Of a stretch of 17,073 nucleotides of DNA, positions 6,433 to 15,119 are shown piece after piece; the stretch's first letter is position 1; each line of letters starts with the position of its first letter. Below the pieces are notes generated by a model. That model did not search any database and was not told the origin of the DNA. It saw nothing but the letters and a program-made list of their open reading frames with translations. The DNA comes from Spirochaetaceae bacterium (GTDB lineage Bacteria; Spirochaetota; Spirochaetia; Treponematales; Breznakiellaceae), in NCBI GenBank assembly GCA_031258625.1, contig JAIRMO010000171.1, positions 1-17,073 on the forward strand. Reading direction: 5' to 3'. The translations under genes and the position numbers were made by a program.

Positions 6433-8283
6433 TTATTTTTTCGCCAACACCATTAATAGGGCGATATCCCCCTGGCGTACCCCGGGGATCCGGGCGGCCT
6501 GCCCCACGGTGAGGGGACGGACCTGGGAGAGTTTTTCCTTGGATTCCGCGGACAGGCCGGGGACGGCCCGGTAGTCCGCAGCGGGATCGAGTTTAATGGC
6601 ATCCATCTTGGCGTTCCGGGCGGCGGTCCTTTTTTCCTTTTCGATATAACCGGCGTATTTGGTATCCAGCGCCGCCCGGTCCAGCCACTCCCGGGGGTAG
6701 TCCGTCAGCTCCGGGGCATAGGGAAAAAGGTCCGCCGCCGCTATTTCCGAATCCGTCAGGGCCCGTTCCAGGCTGTCCCCGGCGTGGGAGCGGAGGGCTT
6801 CCGGGGATCCGGCCTTCTCCTGCTCCGCCGGGCCGGGAACCTTCCGGCCGCGGATCAGTTCCGTAATCACCTCCAGGGCCGCTTTCTTTTTTTGGAACCG
6901 CTCCCAGCGTTGATCGTCCACCAGCCCCAGTGCCCGGCCCCGGGGACTGAGCCGGGTATCCGCCGTATCGTGGCGTAACATGAGCCGGTGTTCCGCCCGG
7001 CTGGTGAACATCCGGTAGGGTTCCCTGGCACCCACCGTGGTGAGGTCGTCCACCAGGACCCCGATATAGGCCTCGGCCCGGCCCAGGACCAGGGGCGGTT
7101 CCCCCCGCAGTTTCAGCGCCGCGTTGATCCCCGCCATGATGCCCTGGGCCGCCGCTTCCTCGTAACCGGAACTGCCGTTGGTTTGGCCCGCCGCGAAAAA
7201 ACCCGCCACCCGTTTGGATTCCAGGGTTGGATAGAGGTCCAGGGGGTCCAGGTAATCGTATTCCACGGCATAGGCGGGCCGGACTATCCGGGCCTCCTCC
7301 AGACCGGGGATGCTGCGGATAAAGGCCTCCTGCACATCCTCGGGGAGGGAACTGGAAGCGCCGTTCATATACATTTCATTCACCGTAAGTCCCTCGGGTT
7401 CAATGAAGATATGGTGCCGGTCCCGTTCGGGAAAGCGGACCACCTTATCCTCAATAGAAGGACAATACCGGGGACCGGCCCCCCGGATTTTGCCGCCGTA
7501 CAGGGGGGAACGGTGGATGTTTTGGCGGATTATTTCGTGGGTCCGGGGGGTGGTATAGGTGATCCAGCAGGGGACCGAAGGCCGATCCAGGGTGGCGCCG
7601 GGCTCAATATCAAAGGAAAAGGGGGCCGGAGTTTCGCCGTCCTGCTTTTCCATCCGGAAATAATCTATGGAATCCCCGGCGATCCGGGCGGGGGTCCCGG
7701 TTTTGAGCCGCCCCACGGGGAAACCCCGCCGGCGGAGGTTTGTCCCCAGGCCACGGGCCGCTTCCTCCCCCAGCCGTCCCTCCGGGGCGTCGTATTCGCC
7801 GATAAAGATCTTCCCCTCCATAAAGGTTCCCGCCGTCAGGATCACCGTCCGCCCCGGGATAGTATGTCCCCGTTGGGTTACCACCCCCCCAACCCGGCCC
7901 TCCGACACCAGGAGGTCGATCACGGTGTCCATGTAAACACAAAGCCCCCGCTGGTTTTCCACCGACCGCCGGGCCGCAGTCTGATAGGCTTGTTTATCCG
8001 CCTGGGCCCGGGGGGCCTGGACCGCGGGGCCCCGGGAACGGTTGAGGACCCGGTACTGGATCATGACCGCGTCGATGAGTTTCCCCATCTCCCCCCCCAG
8101 GGCGTCCACCTCCCGGACCAGATTCCCCTTGGAAAGGCCCCCCACCGCGGGATTACAGGAAAGGGCCCCGATCCGGTCGGGGTTTTGGGTGATGAGGAGG
8201 GTGGACAGGCCGAGCCGGGCCGCGGCCAGGGACGCTTCGATACCGGCGTGGCCTCCGCCTATTACAATACAGTCATAATCCAT
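6433..8283 (-). CDS. mnmG: MnmG (GidA), tRNA wobble-uridine modification enzyme
   Basis: A 616-residue FAD-dependent protein that with MnmE installs the 5-(carboxymethyl)aminomethyl group on wobble uridine 34 of certain tRNAs in the cytoplasm. Diagnostic features are the Rossmann FAD motif [10 protein letters not shown] (9-18), [78 protein letters not shown] and the C-terminal [13 protein letters not shown] region. Length is usual for the family. The start ATG is supported by the immediate FAD motif and by GAGGACGGG upstream. It stands alone: no mnmE or rsmG gene adjoins it here. It is the most secure call in the window. Confidence 0.97.
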   Translation of the reverse strand: MDYDCIVIGGGHAGIEASLAAARLGLSTLLITQNPDRIGALSCNPAVGGLSKGNLVREVDALGGEMGKLIDAVMIQYRVLNRSRGPAVQAPRAQADKQAYQTAARRSVENQRGLCVYMDTVIDLLVSEGRVGGVVTQRGHTIPGRTVILTAGTFMEGKIFIGEYDAPEGRLGEEAARGLGTNLRRRGFPVGRLKTGTPARIAGDSIDYFRMEKQDGETPAPFSFDIEPGATLDRPSVPCWITYTTPRTHEIIRQNIHRSPLYGGKIRGAGPRYCPSIEDKVVRFPERDRHHIFIEPEGLTVNEMYMNGASSSLPEDVQEAFIRSIPGLEEARIVRPAYAVEYDYLDPLDLYPTLESKRVAGFFAAGQTNGSSGYEEAAAQGIMAGINAALKLRGEPPLVLGRAEAYIGVLVDDLTTVGAREPYRMFTSRAEHRLMLRHDTADTRLSPRGRALGLVDDQRWERFQKKKAALEVITELIRGRKVPGPAEQEKAGSPEALRSHAGDSLERALTDSEIAAADLFPYAPELTDYPREWLDRAALDTKYAGYIEKEKRTAARNAKMDAIKLDPAADYRAVPGLSAESKEKLSQVRPLTVGQAARIPGVRQGDIALLMVLAKK

Positions 8284-8762
8284 GAATACCCGTCCTCAAC
8301 CCCCAAGGTTCAGTAACCCGGCGTCCCGATAATTGATGTTTTTAAAGGAGGTGGATGTATCGAAACATAGGCAAAAAATCGCCCGGCCTTTACCCATCAG
8401 GCAGACCCCATTAAGCGGCCTGCCCTGAGTTAAACACATGAGGCGCCCCGTAGTCAAGCGGAAATGCGCCCAAAAGAAAAGGAGGCAAATCCTTGAACGT
8501 TTATCCTGGCAAGCGGCTAATCTTGCCCCGCAATTCAGGTTTTACCTGTTTCAGGACAAACCTCTCTCCTGAGCGTTTTCGGCTTGAGGCGAATAGGAAC
8601 TGTACAAGACTAAAATGCCCTGGATTTTTTGTCAAGCCCGTAAGACAGAGACAGAAAAGCAATGACATTCCTGTTGAAAAAGGAAACCACGGCCACAGGG
8701 AATTTGTTTTCCACCGCGGAACATCCTCCGTTATTTCTTACTTTGTAAAACCCTCGATCGCG
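8284..8762. other. Gene-free gap upstream of mnmG with repeats
   Basis: 479 bases without a convincing gene. It holds an imperfect hairpin (CAGGCAGACC at 8398-8407 with GGCCTGCCCTG at 8417-8427, one bulge and one mismatch) and repeat copy B. A minus-strand TTGACA lies near 8631-8636 without a good -10 box. A plus-strand frame from TTG 8493 has AGGAGG 7 bases upstream but runs antisense into the methyltransferase gene. No tRNA or known riboswitch seen. Confidence 0.4.
8508..8598 (+). repeat. Hairpin repeat, copy B
   Basis: The partner of 5590-5682, in the same orientation. It forms the small hairpins CAGGT-TTT-ACCTG and TCAGGA...TCCTGA. Read in one frame both copies encode a similar peptide (FRxxLSPxxFRxxExR), which may mean the repeat derives from, or once was, coding sequence. 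Confidence 0.5.
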
Positions 8763-9386
8763 TTACTTTTTTACCCTGGCGCTGACGCAGGTACGACCTT
8801 TTCCTTCGGATACAATGTTCACCTCAACAAACCCCGCTTCCGCCAGATATTTTCGGAAATCAGATGCGGTGTAGGTTTTGAGGTCTAATTTTTTTATCCA
8901 GTATTGATAAGGCGCTTCACCCTCCTCCGGTTTGTTCATCTCGTTGCAGATAAAGAAAATTCCCCCCGGTTTCAGTACCCGTCCGACTTCCCGGAGGTCC
9001 TTGGCGAAATCCGGCCAAAAATAGACCGTCTCAAAGGCGGTAACCACGTCAAAACTGTTGTCGCGCCAGGGATTCTCCGACACGCTGCCCAGCCGTATTT
9101 CCGCCCGGCCCTCGATGACCGCCCGCCGGTTCAGCCTTTTGGTTTTTTCTACACAAACTTCTGAATAGTCAAGGCCGCAGACCTTACCTTCCGGCGCTCG
9201 TTTCAGCATCCGCGCCACATTTTTGCCGCCTCCGCAGCCTATATCCAAAATATGATCCGAAGGCTTGATCGCAAGATGGCTAAGACCCCACCGGGAAATC
9301 CCGCCATGGCCTATGTTCATACTCGCTATAAGCAATCTGCCGCCCCAGCCCCGGGGCTTACGAAAATTTTCAAAAAATTTGGTCAT
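8763..9386 (-). CDS. Class I SAM-dependent methyltransferase
   Basis: A 207-residue cytosolic methyltransferase. Motif I is HILDIGCGGGKNVARM (46-60 region) for SAM binding, followed by GLDYSE (motif II acidic), SFDVVTAFETVYFW (motif IV region) and LKPGGIFFICNE (motif VI region). It is UbiE-like in fold; the N-terminal block FRKPRGWGGRL...MNIGHGG is typical of a bacterial subgroup with unknown substrate. ATG 9386 is preferred to TTG 9392 because GAGGGAG (9394-9400) lies 7 bases upstream. It follows the ABC transporter genes by 34 bases on the same strand, so it is probably the third gene of that operon and may act on the transported compound or serve in self-protection; that is inference. Confidence 0.85.
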   Translation of the reverse strand: MTKFFENFRKPRGWGGRLLIASMNIGHGGISRWGLSHLAIKPSDHILDIGCGGGKNVARMLKRAPEGKVCGLDYSEVCVEKTKRLNRRAVIEGRAEIRLGSVSENPWRDNSFDVVTAFETVYFWPDFAKDLREVGRVLKPGGIFFICNEMNKPEEGEAPYQYWIKKLDLKTYTASDFRKYLAEAGFVEVNIVSEGKGRTCVSARVKK

Positions 9387-9420
9387 AGACAAACTCCCTC
9401 ATTATATTTTCTTCTAAAAA

Positions 9421-11175
9421 TCACCCAACCCCCGGCGCGGCGAATTTCCAGCTCTTCGCCTTTTGCTGCTCCCGCCACATCCGGGCGTAGATACCGTCCC
9501 GCGCCGTAAGCTCCTCGTGGGTCCCTTGTTCCGCCACCCGGCCTTTATCCAGTACGATGATGTTGTCCGCGTGTTGTATGGACCGGAGCCGGTGGGCGAT
9601 AACCACCAGGGTTTTGTCCGCCACCAGGCGGGACAGGGCCCCCTGGATCAGAATCTCGTTTTCCGGGTCCAGGCCGGCGGCGGCCTCGTCCAGGAGGATG
9701 ATAGGCGCGTCCTTCAATATGGCCCGGGCGATGGAAACCCGCTGCTTCTCGCCGCCGGAAAGGGTGCTGCCCCCTTCCCCCACCGGGGTGTCGTAGCCCG
9801 CGGGGAGGCGGGAGATAAAGTCGTGGCAGTGGGCGGCCCGGGCGGCCTTTTCTATTTCTTCCCTGCTTGCGTCCGGGCGGCTCAGGGCGATATTGGCGGC
9901 GATGGTGTCCCGGAAAAGGTACACGTCCTGAAACACCACGGATATTTGGGAGAGGAGCGTTTCGCTGTTCATGTCCCCCAGGGGAACGCCGCCTATGGAG
10001 ACGGTTCCGCTGTCCGCGTCCCAAAAGCGGGCAATGAGCCGGGTGACGGTGGATTTGCCGCTCCCCGACGGGCCCACCAGGGCGGTCATGCCGCCGTGTT
10101 TCATCCCGCAGGAAAGGTCAAAGAGGACCTGCTTTTGGTTGTAGGCGAAATTCACCCGGTCAAACCGGATCGTGTACTCCTTGTTCACCGATGGGGCCGC
10201 CGGTTCCGGCAGGGGTTTTTCGTCCATCACCTCCTGAATACGCCGGGCGGAAAGGCTCATGTAGAGCATCTCGCTGATAAACACCAGGGCCATGAGCAGG
10301 GGATCGCAGATCCGCATACACACCACGAGGAACATGATGAGGACCTCCGCCGGAAGGCCCTGCCCGAGGAGGAGCCAGGTCCCCAGGATCATCACCGCGG
10401 GCAGGGCCGCGTGGAGCAGCGCGCCGGCCAGCCCCGCGACGGGCCCGATCAGAGCTTCCTGCCGGATGCTTACCCGCTTCAGATTTTCCGCCGCCGCCCG
10501 GAAATTTCGGAATTTATCGCCCCCCAGGTTAAAAGCCTTGATGGGCTTGATGCCCCCGATGTATTCCAGCATCCGGGAGTTGGCCTCGTTGACTGCCGCG
10601 TGGTGTTTTTTCCCGATGCGGCCTATCATATACCAGCCCAGAAAGGCCAGGGGCAGGGAAAGGAGGACCACCGCGCCGATGACCAGGGCAAGCCGCCAGT
10701 CGATGAAGCAGAGTACGGCAATGCCGATGAGGGGGAAGACGGCGCCGGAAACAAACTGGGGGAGCATATGGGCCAAGAGGGCGCTGAGGTTTTCAAAGTC
10801 CCTGGTCATCAGGGTCGAAAGATCGCCGGGGTCCCGGCGGCCAAAGAAGCCCATGGGCAGGTTCTTCATCCGGGCGGCCAGGTCAAGCAGGCCCTTTTCG
10901 CAGACGTTTCCCGCCACGGTGAAGGCCGACACATAGGCGCCGCGGTTCACCAGGTAGTAAATGAAGGAATCAAGCACAACGGCGATACAGAGCAGGGTGA
11001 GATAAACGCCGTTGGGGGCGGCGCCGGTTTTCAGGACCCCGTAATATTCCAGGATGGCCAGCAGGACGAACCCGTAGGGGGAACTCTGTAAAATCGTCGA
11101 AAGGGCCTGCCAAAGCATAGACGGAACCAACTGTCCGGGTTTGTTCCCCGAAATAACGTTAAGCCACTTTTTCAT
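9421..11175 (-). CDS. ABC transporter half, fused membrane and ATPase domains (subunit 2)
   Basis: A 584-residue exporter-type (type IV fold) half-transporter with about six membrane spans in the first 310 residues and an ATPase domain after. Motifs: Walker A GPSGSGKST (368 on), Q-loop region VVFQDVYLF, signature LSGGEKQR (472 on), Walker B IILLDE with catalytic Glu497, D-loop GLDPENE, and switch His528 in VIAHRL. All catalytic residues are present. Its ATG overlaps the stop of the preceding transporter gene in ATGA, so the two are translationally coupled and expected to form a heterodimer. Sequence style resembles the YbtPQ/IrtAB group, which moves siderophores or drugs; substrate and direction cannot be assigned. 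Confidence 0.92.
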   Translation of the reverse strand: MKKWLNVISGNKPGQLVPSMLWQALSTILQSSPYGFVLLAILEYYGVLKTGAAPNGVYLTLLCIAVVLDSFIYYLVNRGAYVSAFTVAGNVCEKGLLDLAARMKNLPMGFFGRRDPGDLSTLMTRDFENLSALLAHMLPQFVSGAVFPLIGIAVLCFIDWRLALVIGAVVLLSLPLAFLGWYMIGRIGKKHHAAVNEANSRMLEYIGGIKPIKAFNLGGDKFRNFRAAAENLKRVSIRQEALIGPVAGLAGALLHAALPAVMILGTWLLLGQGLPAEVLIMFLVVCMRICDPLLMALVFISEMLYMSLSARRIQEVMDEKPLPEPAAPSVNKEYTIRFDRVNFAYNQKQVLFDLSCGMKHGGMTALVGPSGSGKSTVTRLIARFWDADSGTVSIGGVPLGDMNSETLLSQISVVFQDVYLFRDTIAANIALSRPDASREEIEKAARAAHCHDFISRLPAGYDTPVGEGGSTLSGGEKQRVSIARAILKDAPIILLDEAAAGLDPENEILIQGALSRLVADKTLVVIAHRLRSIQHADNIIVLDKGRVAEQGTHEELTARDGIYARMWREQQKAKSWKFAAPGVG

Positions 11176-12968
11176 TGTTCGTCCCCCTTTACCGCCAGCG
11201 CCCAGGACTGGGCCCGGTGATAGGCTTCAACCAGCCGGGCGTAGAGGCCGCCTTTGGTCATCAGCTCGTCGTGCCTGCCCTGTTCAACGACGCGGCCCTC
11301 CTCCACCACCACAATGTGATCCGCGTGCCGGATGGTGGAAAGCCGGTGGGCGATGTCCAGTACGGTGTTACCCACCGTGAGTTCCGCGAAGGCCGCCTGG
11401 ATCTTCGCCTCGTTTTCCGCGTCCGCGTAGGCCGTGGCCTCGTCCAGGATGATGACGGGCGCGTCCTTGAGGATCGCCCGGGCAATGGCGATACGCTGGG
11501 CCTCGCCGCCTGAAAGGTGGACGCCCCCTTCGCCGATCACCGCGTCGTAACCGCCGGGCAGGGTCAGAATAAATTCCTCCGCCTGGGCCGCCCTGGCCGC
11601 CCGGCGGACCGCTTCCGCGCCGGCCTGGGTGTTCCCCATGCGGATGTTGTTCTCCACGGTGTCCCGGAAGAGGTACACCTCCTGGAACACAAAGGCGATG
11701 CGCCGCATCAGTTCCGGGACGGCAATGTCCCGGATGTCCACCCCGCCGATGCGGATATGCCCCGCCTGTATGTCCCAGAACCGGGCGGCAAGCTGGGCGA
11801 TGGTGGTTTTACCGCCCCCGGAGGGCCCCACGATGCCCAGGAGCTGTCCCGGCTCCACGCGGAACGAAACCTGGCGCAGCGCCTCCCGGTCTCCGTAGGA
11901 AAAACTCACCTCCTCAAATTCGACGGAACTGTCCGCGGGGATCTTCGGTTCCGCCGCCTCCGGTATTTCTTCGGCGTAAAGAATTTCGTCGATGTGCTTG
12001 ATCCCCTCGACATTCCGCTGCATCAGGGACACCAGGAACATGAGCTTGAGCAGGGGGATGTTCATGCTGCCCCCCACCAGGAGGAAAAAGATCAGTTTGG
12101 GAACATAGGCCCGCGGATCGGGCTCGAAAAACCCCAGGATAACCCCCACGGGCAGGATGAAGCTCAGGGGAGAGCCGATGAGCGTTACGAAACCCGCGTA
12201 AGCGCCGGTGTAGGTTTTGCTCCATCCCCGGATCAAGGCCGCGTGGGCCTTGATGTCGTTGATAAACCGGGTCATGGCCAGGGCGGTCTGGTTAAAAATT
12301 TTCAGCACCGGCATCCCGTTTACGAATTCCACCGCCGTACTGTTCAGGTTGGCGATTCCCTTATAATACTGTTCCATGGCGGCCTGGGAAGCCGGCGAGG
12401 CGTATTGCCGGGCGTAGATAAAAACGCCCAGGGGCATGGACGCCAGGGCCGCCAGCATGAGCCGCCAGTCCATGACGCCCATGGCGACAAGGGCGATGAC
12501 CGGAATCGCCGCGGCGGAAGTCATGTCCACGGTGTGGTGGGCCACAAAAAGCTCGATGTTTTCCACGTCGCCGCTCATCACCTGCTTGATCGCCCCGGAA
12601 CCGGACCGGGTAAAAAAGCCGAGCCCCAGGCGGGAGAGTTTTTCCGCCAGCCTCAAACGCAGCTCATAGAGGATGTTGAAGGCCGCGATATGGGAGAGCA
12701 TGGTGGAGATATACAGCAGAAGGGCGAATCCCCCAAAGCAGGCGAGCATGAAAAGGGCAAGACGCCACATAGCGGCCCCGTTGACGGCGGAGAGGTCCCC
12801 GGCGCAGCGGACCAGTTCCATCACCCCTTCATACACCAGCACCGCGGGGAAGAATTGCAGGAAGGTCGCCGCCGCCCCCAACACGCAGGCGGCTATGACA
12901 AACCATTTTTTTGTCCCGGCGATTTCCAAAAGCCGGGCTATGCCGGTTTTCCTTTTCTGTTCCTTCAT
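11172..12968 (-). CDS. ABC transporter half, fused membrane and ATPase domains (subunit 1)
   Basis: A 598-residue partner half-transporter. Its membrane domain includes a charged loop GFFTRSGSGAIKQVMSGDVENIE. ATPase motifs are Walker A GPSGGGKTT (381 on), signature LSGGEAQR (485 on), Walker B VIILDE with Glu510, the unusual D-loop YADAENE in place of xLDxxxE, and switch His541 in DIAHRL. ATAxADxENE is familiar from YbtPQ/IrtAB-like proteins. I start at ATG 12968 (GGAGG 11 bases upstream). The frame stays open to ATG 13070, but those 34 extra codons are encoded by the repeat at 13020-13070 and spacer. It is the first gene of the operon with subunit 2 and the methyltransferase. Confidence 0.92.
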   Translation of the reverse strand: MKEQKRKTGIARLLEIAGTKKWFVIAACVLGAAATFLQFFPAVLVYEGVMELVRCAGDLSAVNGAAMWRLALFMLACFGGFALLLYISTMLSHIAAFNILYELRLRLAEKLSRLGLGFFTRSGSGAIKQVMSGDVENIELFVAHHTVDMTSAAAIPVIALVAMGVMDWRLMLAALASMPLGVFIYARQYASPASQAAMEQYYKGIANLNSTAVEFVNGMPVLKIFNQTALAMTRFINDIKAHAALIRGWSKTYTGAYAGFVTLIGSPLSFILPVGVILGFFEPDPRAYVPKLIFFLLVGGSMNIPLLKLMFLVSLMQRNVEGIKHIDEILYAEEIPEAAEPKIPADSSVEFEEVSFSYGDREALRQVSFRVEPGQLLGIVGPSGGGKTTIAQLAARFWDIQAGHIRIGGVDIRDIAVPELMRRIAFVFQEVYLFRDTVENNIRMGNTQAGAEAVRRAARAAQAEEFILTLPGGYDAVIGEGGVHLSGGEAQRIAIARAILKDAPVIILDEATAYADAENEAKIQAAFAELTVGNTVLDIAHRLSTIRHADHIVVVEEGRVVEQGRHDELMTKGGLYARLVEAYHRAQSWALAVKGDEQ

Positions 12969-13019
12969 AAAAGAATCGGCCTCCAAAACCATCCAAAACG
13001 GCTGATGAACCTCTGCCTT

Positions 13020-13070
13020 TTGATTGAAAGGCGTGGTCCATACCCAGGAGTAAGCTCCCGGGTTCTTCAT
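13020..13070. repeat. Short copy of the GGTATGGACCACGCC repeat
   Basis: On the minus strand it runs from ATGAAGAACCC (13070) to the 26-base end block (13020-13045). The core can fold as CCCAGGAG-TAAG-CTCCCGGG with one mismatch. It lies in the leader of the ABC operon, in the opposite orientation relative to its gene from the 5235-5425 copy, and its ATG opens a spurious extension of the transporter frame. Confidence 0.65.
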
Positions 13071-13090
13071 ACCGATGATGATGAAACCAC

Positions 13091-13124
13091 ATCGACACAG
13101 TTAGCCAAAACTAACTGTGTCGAT
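13091..13124. promoter_or_regulatory. 14-bp perfect hairpin in the ABC operon leader
   Basis: ATCGACACAGTTAG (13091-13104) pairs perfectly with 13111-13124 around CCAAAA. It falls at or just after the predicted transcription start of the ABC operon, so it could be an operator, an attenuator stem or an mRNA-stabilising 5' hairpin. Neither strand has a T-run after it, so a terminator is unlikely. Confidence 0.5.
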
Positions 13125-13151
13125 ACTATAGTATCGGAACACTATAGTCAA
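13121..13151 (-). promoter_or_regulatory. Possible promoter with overlapping 16-bp palindrome
   Basis: CGATACTATAGTATCG (13121-13136) is a perfect palindrome containing a minus-strand TATAGT (13125-13130). A minus-strand TTGACT lies at 13146-13151, only 15 bases away, shorter than optimal. ACTATAGT occurs twice, at 13125-13132 and 13141-13148, 16 bases apart. This layout suggests a repressor or activator site over a promoter for the ABC operon. No regulator gene adjoins. Confidence 0.45.
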
Positions 13152-13164
13152 TTGGAGTACCTAT

Positions 13165-13183
13165 AATTCCTGAAATAGGAATT
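13165..13183. terminator. Weak hairpin after the TRAP permease gene
   Basis: AATTCCT (13165-13171) pairs with AGGAATT (13177-13183) directly after the permease stop. The stem is AT-rich and lacks a T-run on the minus strand, so it is at best a weak terminator of the TRAP operon. Confidence 0.3.
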
Positions 13184-15100
13184 TTATTCCTTGTGCGTCT
13201 TCCTCCCCGCTATCTGTAGGGCCAACACCACCAAAATCAAAACCAACCCCAAAAGGTCGCTCTTCAGCCCGGGCTCAATGAGGAGGAGCCCTCCGGCAAT
13301 GGCCATAAGCCGCTCGGGGACATTTACCTTCCGCAGCATATACCCTTCAAGGCCCACCGCAAGGCCCAACATGCCGAAACAGGAGGTACACACAATCCTG
13401 ATAACCTCCAGGGGGGTGGTATCGATAAAAAGCATGGAGGGGCTAAATACAAAAATATAGGGGATAATAAAGGCGGTGATGGCCAGCCTGGTGGCGGTAA
13501 CTCCGGTCTTGATGGGATTCGCCTTGGCAATGGCCGCCCCCGCGTAGGCCGCCAGGGCCACCGGAGGGGTAATATCCGCCACGATCCCAAAATAAAAAAC
13601 GAACATGTGGGCGGCCAGTACCGGGACCCCCATACGGATCACGATAGGGGCGGTGATGGTGGCCATGATCACATAATTCGCCGTGGTGGGGATCCCCATC
13701 CCCAGGATGAGGCAGGCGATCATGGTGAGGACCAGGGCGAGAAAGAGGCTGTTATTGGCCACCGTGAGGAGCAGGGAGATTAACACCTGGCCGAGTCCGG
13801 TGAGGGACACGATCCCCACCACCACCCCGGCTATGGCGCAGGCCATAGCCACCCCCACGGTGTTCCGGGCGCCGTTTCCCAGGGCCTCCGCAAAAGAGGC
13901 GGGGGTAAACCGGGTGTCCCGCCGGAAAAAGCTCACGATGATCGCCGAGAGGATCGCAAAGCAGGCGGCATAGGCCGGGGTGAACCCCAGGGTCATGAAC
14001 CCCACCAGGATCAGGACGGGCAGAAACAGGTACCCCTTGACAAAAAGCAGCTTGCCGAAATGGGGGATCGATTCCTTGGGCAGCCCCTTAAGCCCCAGTT
14101 TCTTCGCCTCAAAGTGGATCATCAAAAAGATCCCGGTAAAATACAAGGCCGCGGGCAGGATGGCGGAAACGGCGATCACCGGGTAGGGGATGTTGGTCAG
14201 TTCCGACATAAGGAAGGCCGCCGCCCCCATGATGGGGGGCATGATCTGACCCCCGGTGGAAGCCGCCGCTTCTACCGCCGCGGCAAATTCCGGCTTATAC
14301 CCGGTCTTTTTCATCACCGGAATGGTTACGCTCCCGGACCCCACCGTATTGGCCACGGAACTCCCCGAATACATCCCCTCCATGGCGCTGGCGATAACCG
14401 CCACCTTGGCCGGCCCCCCGGAGGCAAACCCCGCCACGGAATTGGCCAGATCGATGAAAAAAGTCGCTATCCCCGACTTCTCCAGGAAGGAAGCGAGGAA
14501 TATAAAAAGCACGATAAAGGTGGAACAGACCCCGATGGGGGTACCGATGATGCCGTCGGTGGTGTAAAAAAGCTGGTGTACCACCCGGCGAAGGGAGAAG
14601 CCCGCCGCAAAGGCGTAGGTGATAAATCCGGCGGCCACCACCAGAATGGGGATCCCCACCACCCGGCGGCAGAGTTCCGCCAGGGTGATTATCCCGATAA
14701 TGCCCATGACGATATCCGCCGGGAGAAGTACCACCGCCCGGCCGACAATGGCCTGGAAATTAAGGGTATAATAAAAAAAGGCCGCGGCCCCCACCGTCCC
14801 TAGGACCAGATCGTACCAGGGGATATGGTTCACCCGTTTCCGCATCCCCCGCTTGATGGGGTACAGGAGATACCCGATAAACACCAGGATCCCCAAAAAC
14901 ACGCTCCGCCGTATCTGTTCCGGGAGGCTGGCGACCAGGGTAACCCAAAACACATAGAGGGTAAACAGCAGCAACAGCCCCTTAATCACATAATTGGGCA
15001 GCCCCGTGAACCGGCGTATATTCGACTCCCGGTCAAACTGGGCGATAAGCTCCTCGGTTTCCGCCTCGGTCATAATATGTATCGATTTATCATGGGTCAT
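13184..15100 (-). CDS. TRAP transporter fused 4TM/12TM permease (TAXI type)
   Basis: A 638-residue inner-membrane permease in which the small (DctQ-like) and large (DctM-like) subunits are fused, as is usual in TAXI systems. Family blocks include MEGMYSGSSVANTVGSGSVTIPVMK, AVEAAASTGGQIMPPIMGAAAFLM and LILGMGIPTTANYVIMA. It is expected to couple an ion gradient (normally sodium) to uptake of a substrate delivered by the TAXI binding protein. I choose ATG 15100, with AAGGA 8 bases upstream, over 15148, because the earlier start overlaps the DUF1850 gene. It follows the DUF1850 gene by 19 bases. Substrate unknown; TAXI systems are often linked to dicarboxylates or amino acids. Confidence 0.93.
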   Translation of the reverse strand: MTHDKSIHIMTEAETEELIAQFDRESNIRRFTGLPNYVIKGLLLLFTLYVFWVTLVASLPEQIRRSVFLGILVFIGYLLYPIKRGMRKRVNHIPWYDLVLGTVGAAAFFYYTLNFQAIVGRAVVLLPADIVMGIIGIITLAELCRRVVGIPILVVAAGFITYAFAAGFSLRRVVHQLFYTTDGIIGTPIGVCSTFIVLFIFLASFLEKSGIATFFIDLANSVAGFASGGPAKVAVIASAMEGMYSGSSVANTVGSGSVTIPVMKKTGYKPEFAAAVEAAASTGGQIMPPIMGAAAFLMSELTNIPYPVIAVSAILPAALYFTGIFLMIHFEAKKLGLKGLPKESIPHFGKLLFVKGYLFLPVLILVGFMTLGFTPAYAACFAILSAIIVSFFRRDTRFTPASFAEALGNGARNTVGVAMACAIAGVVVGIVSLTGLGQVLISLLLTVANNSLFLALVLTMIACLILGMGIPTTANYVIMATITAPIVIRMGVPVLAAHMFVFYFGIVADITPPVALAAYAGAAIAKANPIKTGVTATRLAITAFIIPYIFVFSPSMLFIDTTPLEVIRIVCTSCFGMLGLAVGLEGYMLRKVNVPERLMAIAGGLLLIEPGLKSDLLGLVLILVVLALQIAGRKTHKE

Positions 15101-15119
15101 GACACCTATCCTTCCGCTC

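Noticed and set aside
6988..8316. Long plus-strand frame opposite mnmG (and similar ones opposite the ABC genes)
   Set aside because: These are high-GC antisense shadows of strongly supported genes, rich in Gly, Pro, Arg and His.
8398..8427. Hairpin upstream of mnmG considered as a riboswitch or terminator
   Set aside because: It has a bulge and a mismatch, no T-run, and matches no riboswitch core I know.
8493..8888. Plus-strand frame from TTG with AGGAGG 7 bases upstream
   Set aside because: It contains repeat copy B, has no family resemblance and runs 126 bases antisense into the methyltransferase gene. The ribosome-site match is probably chance.
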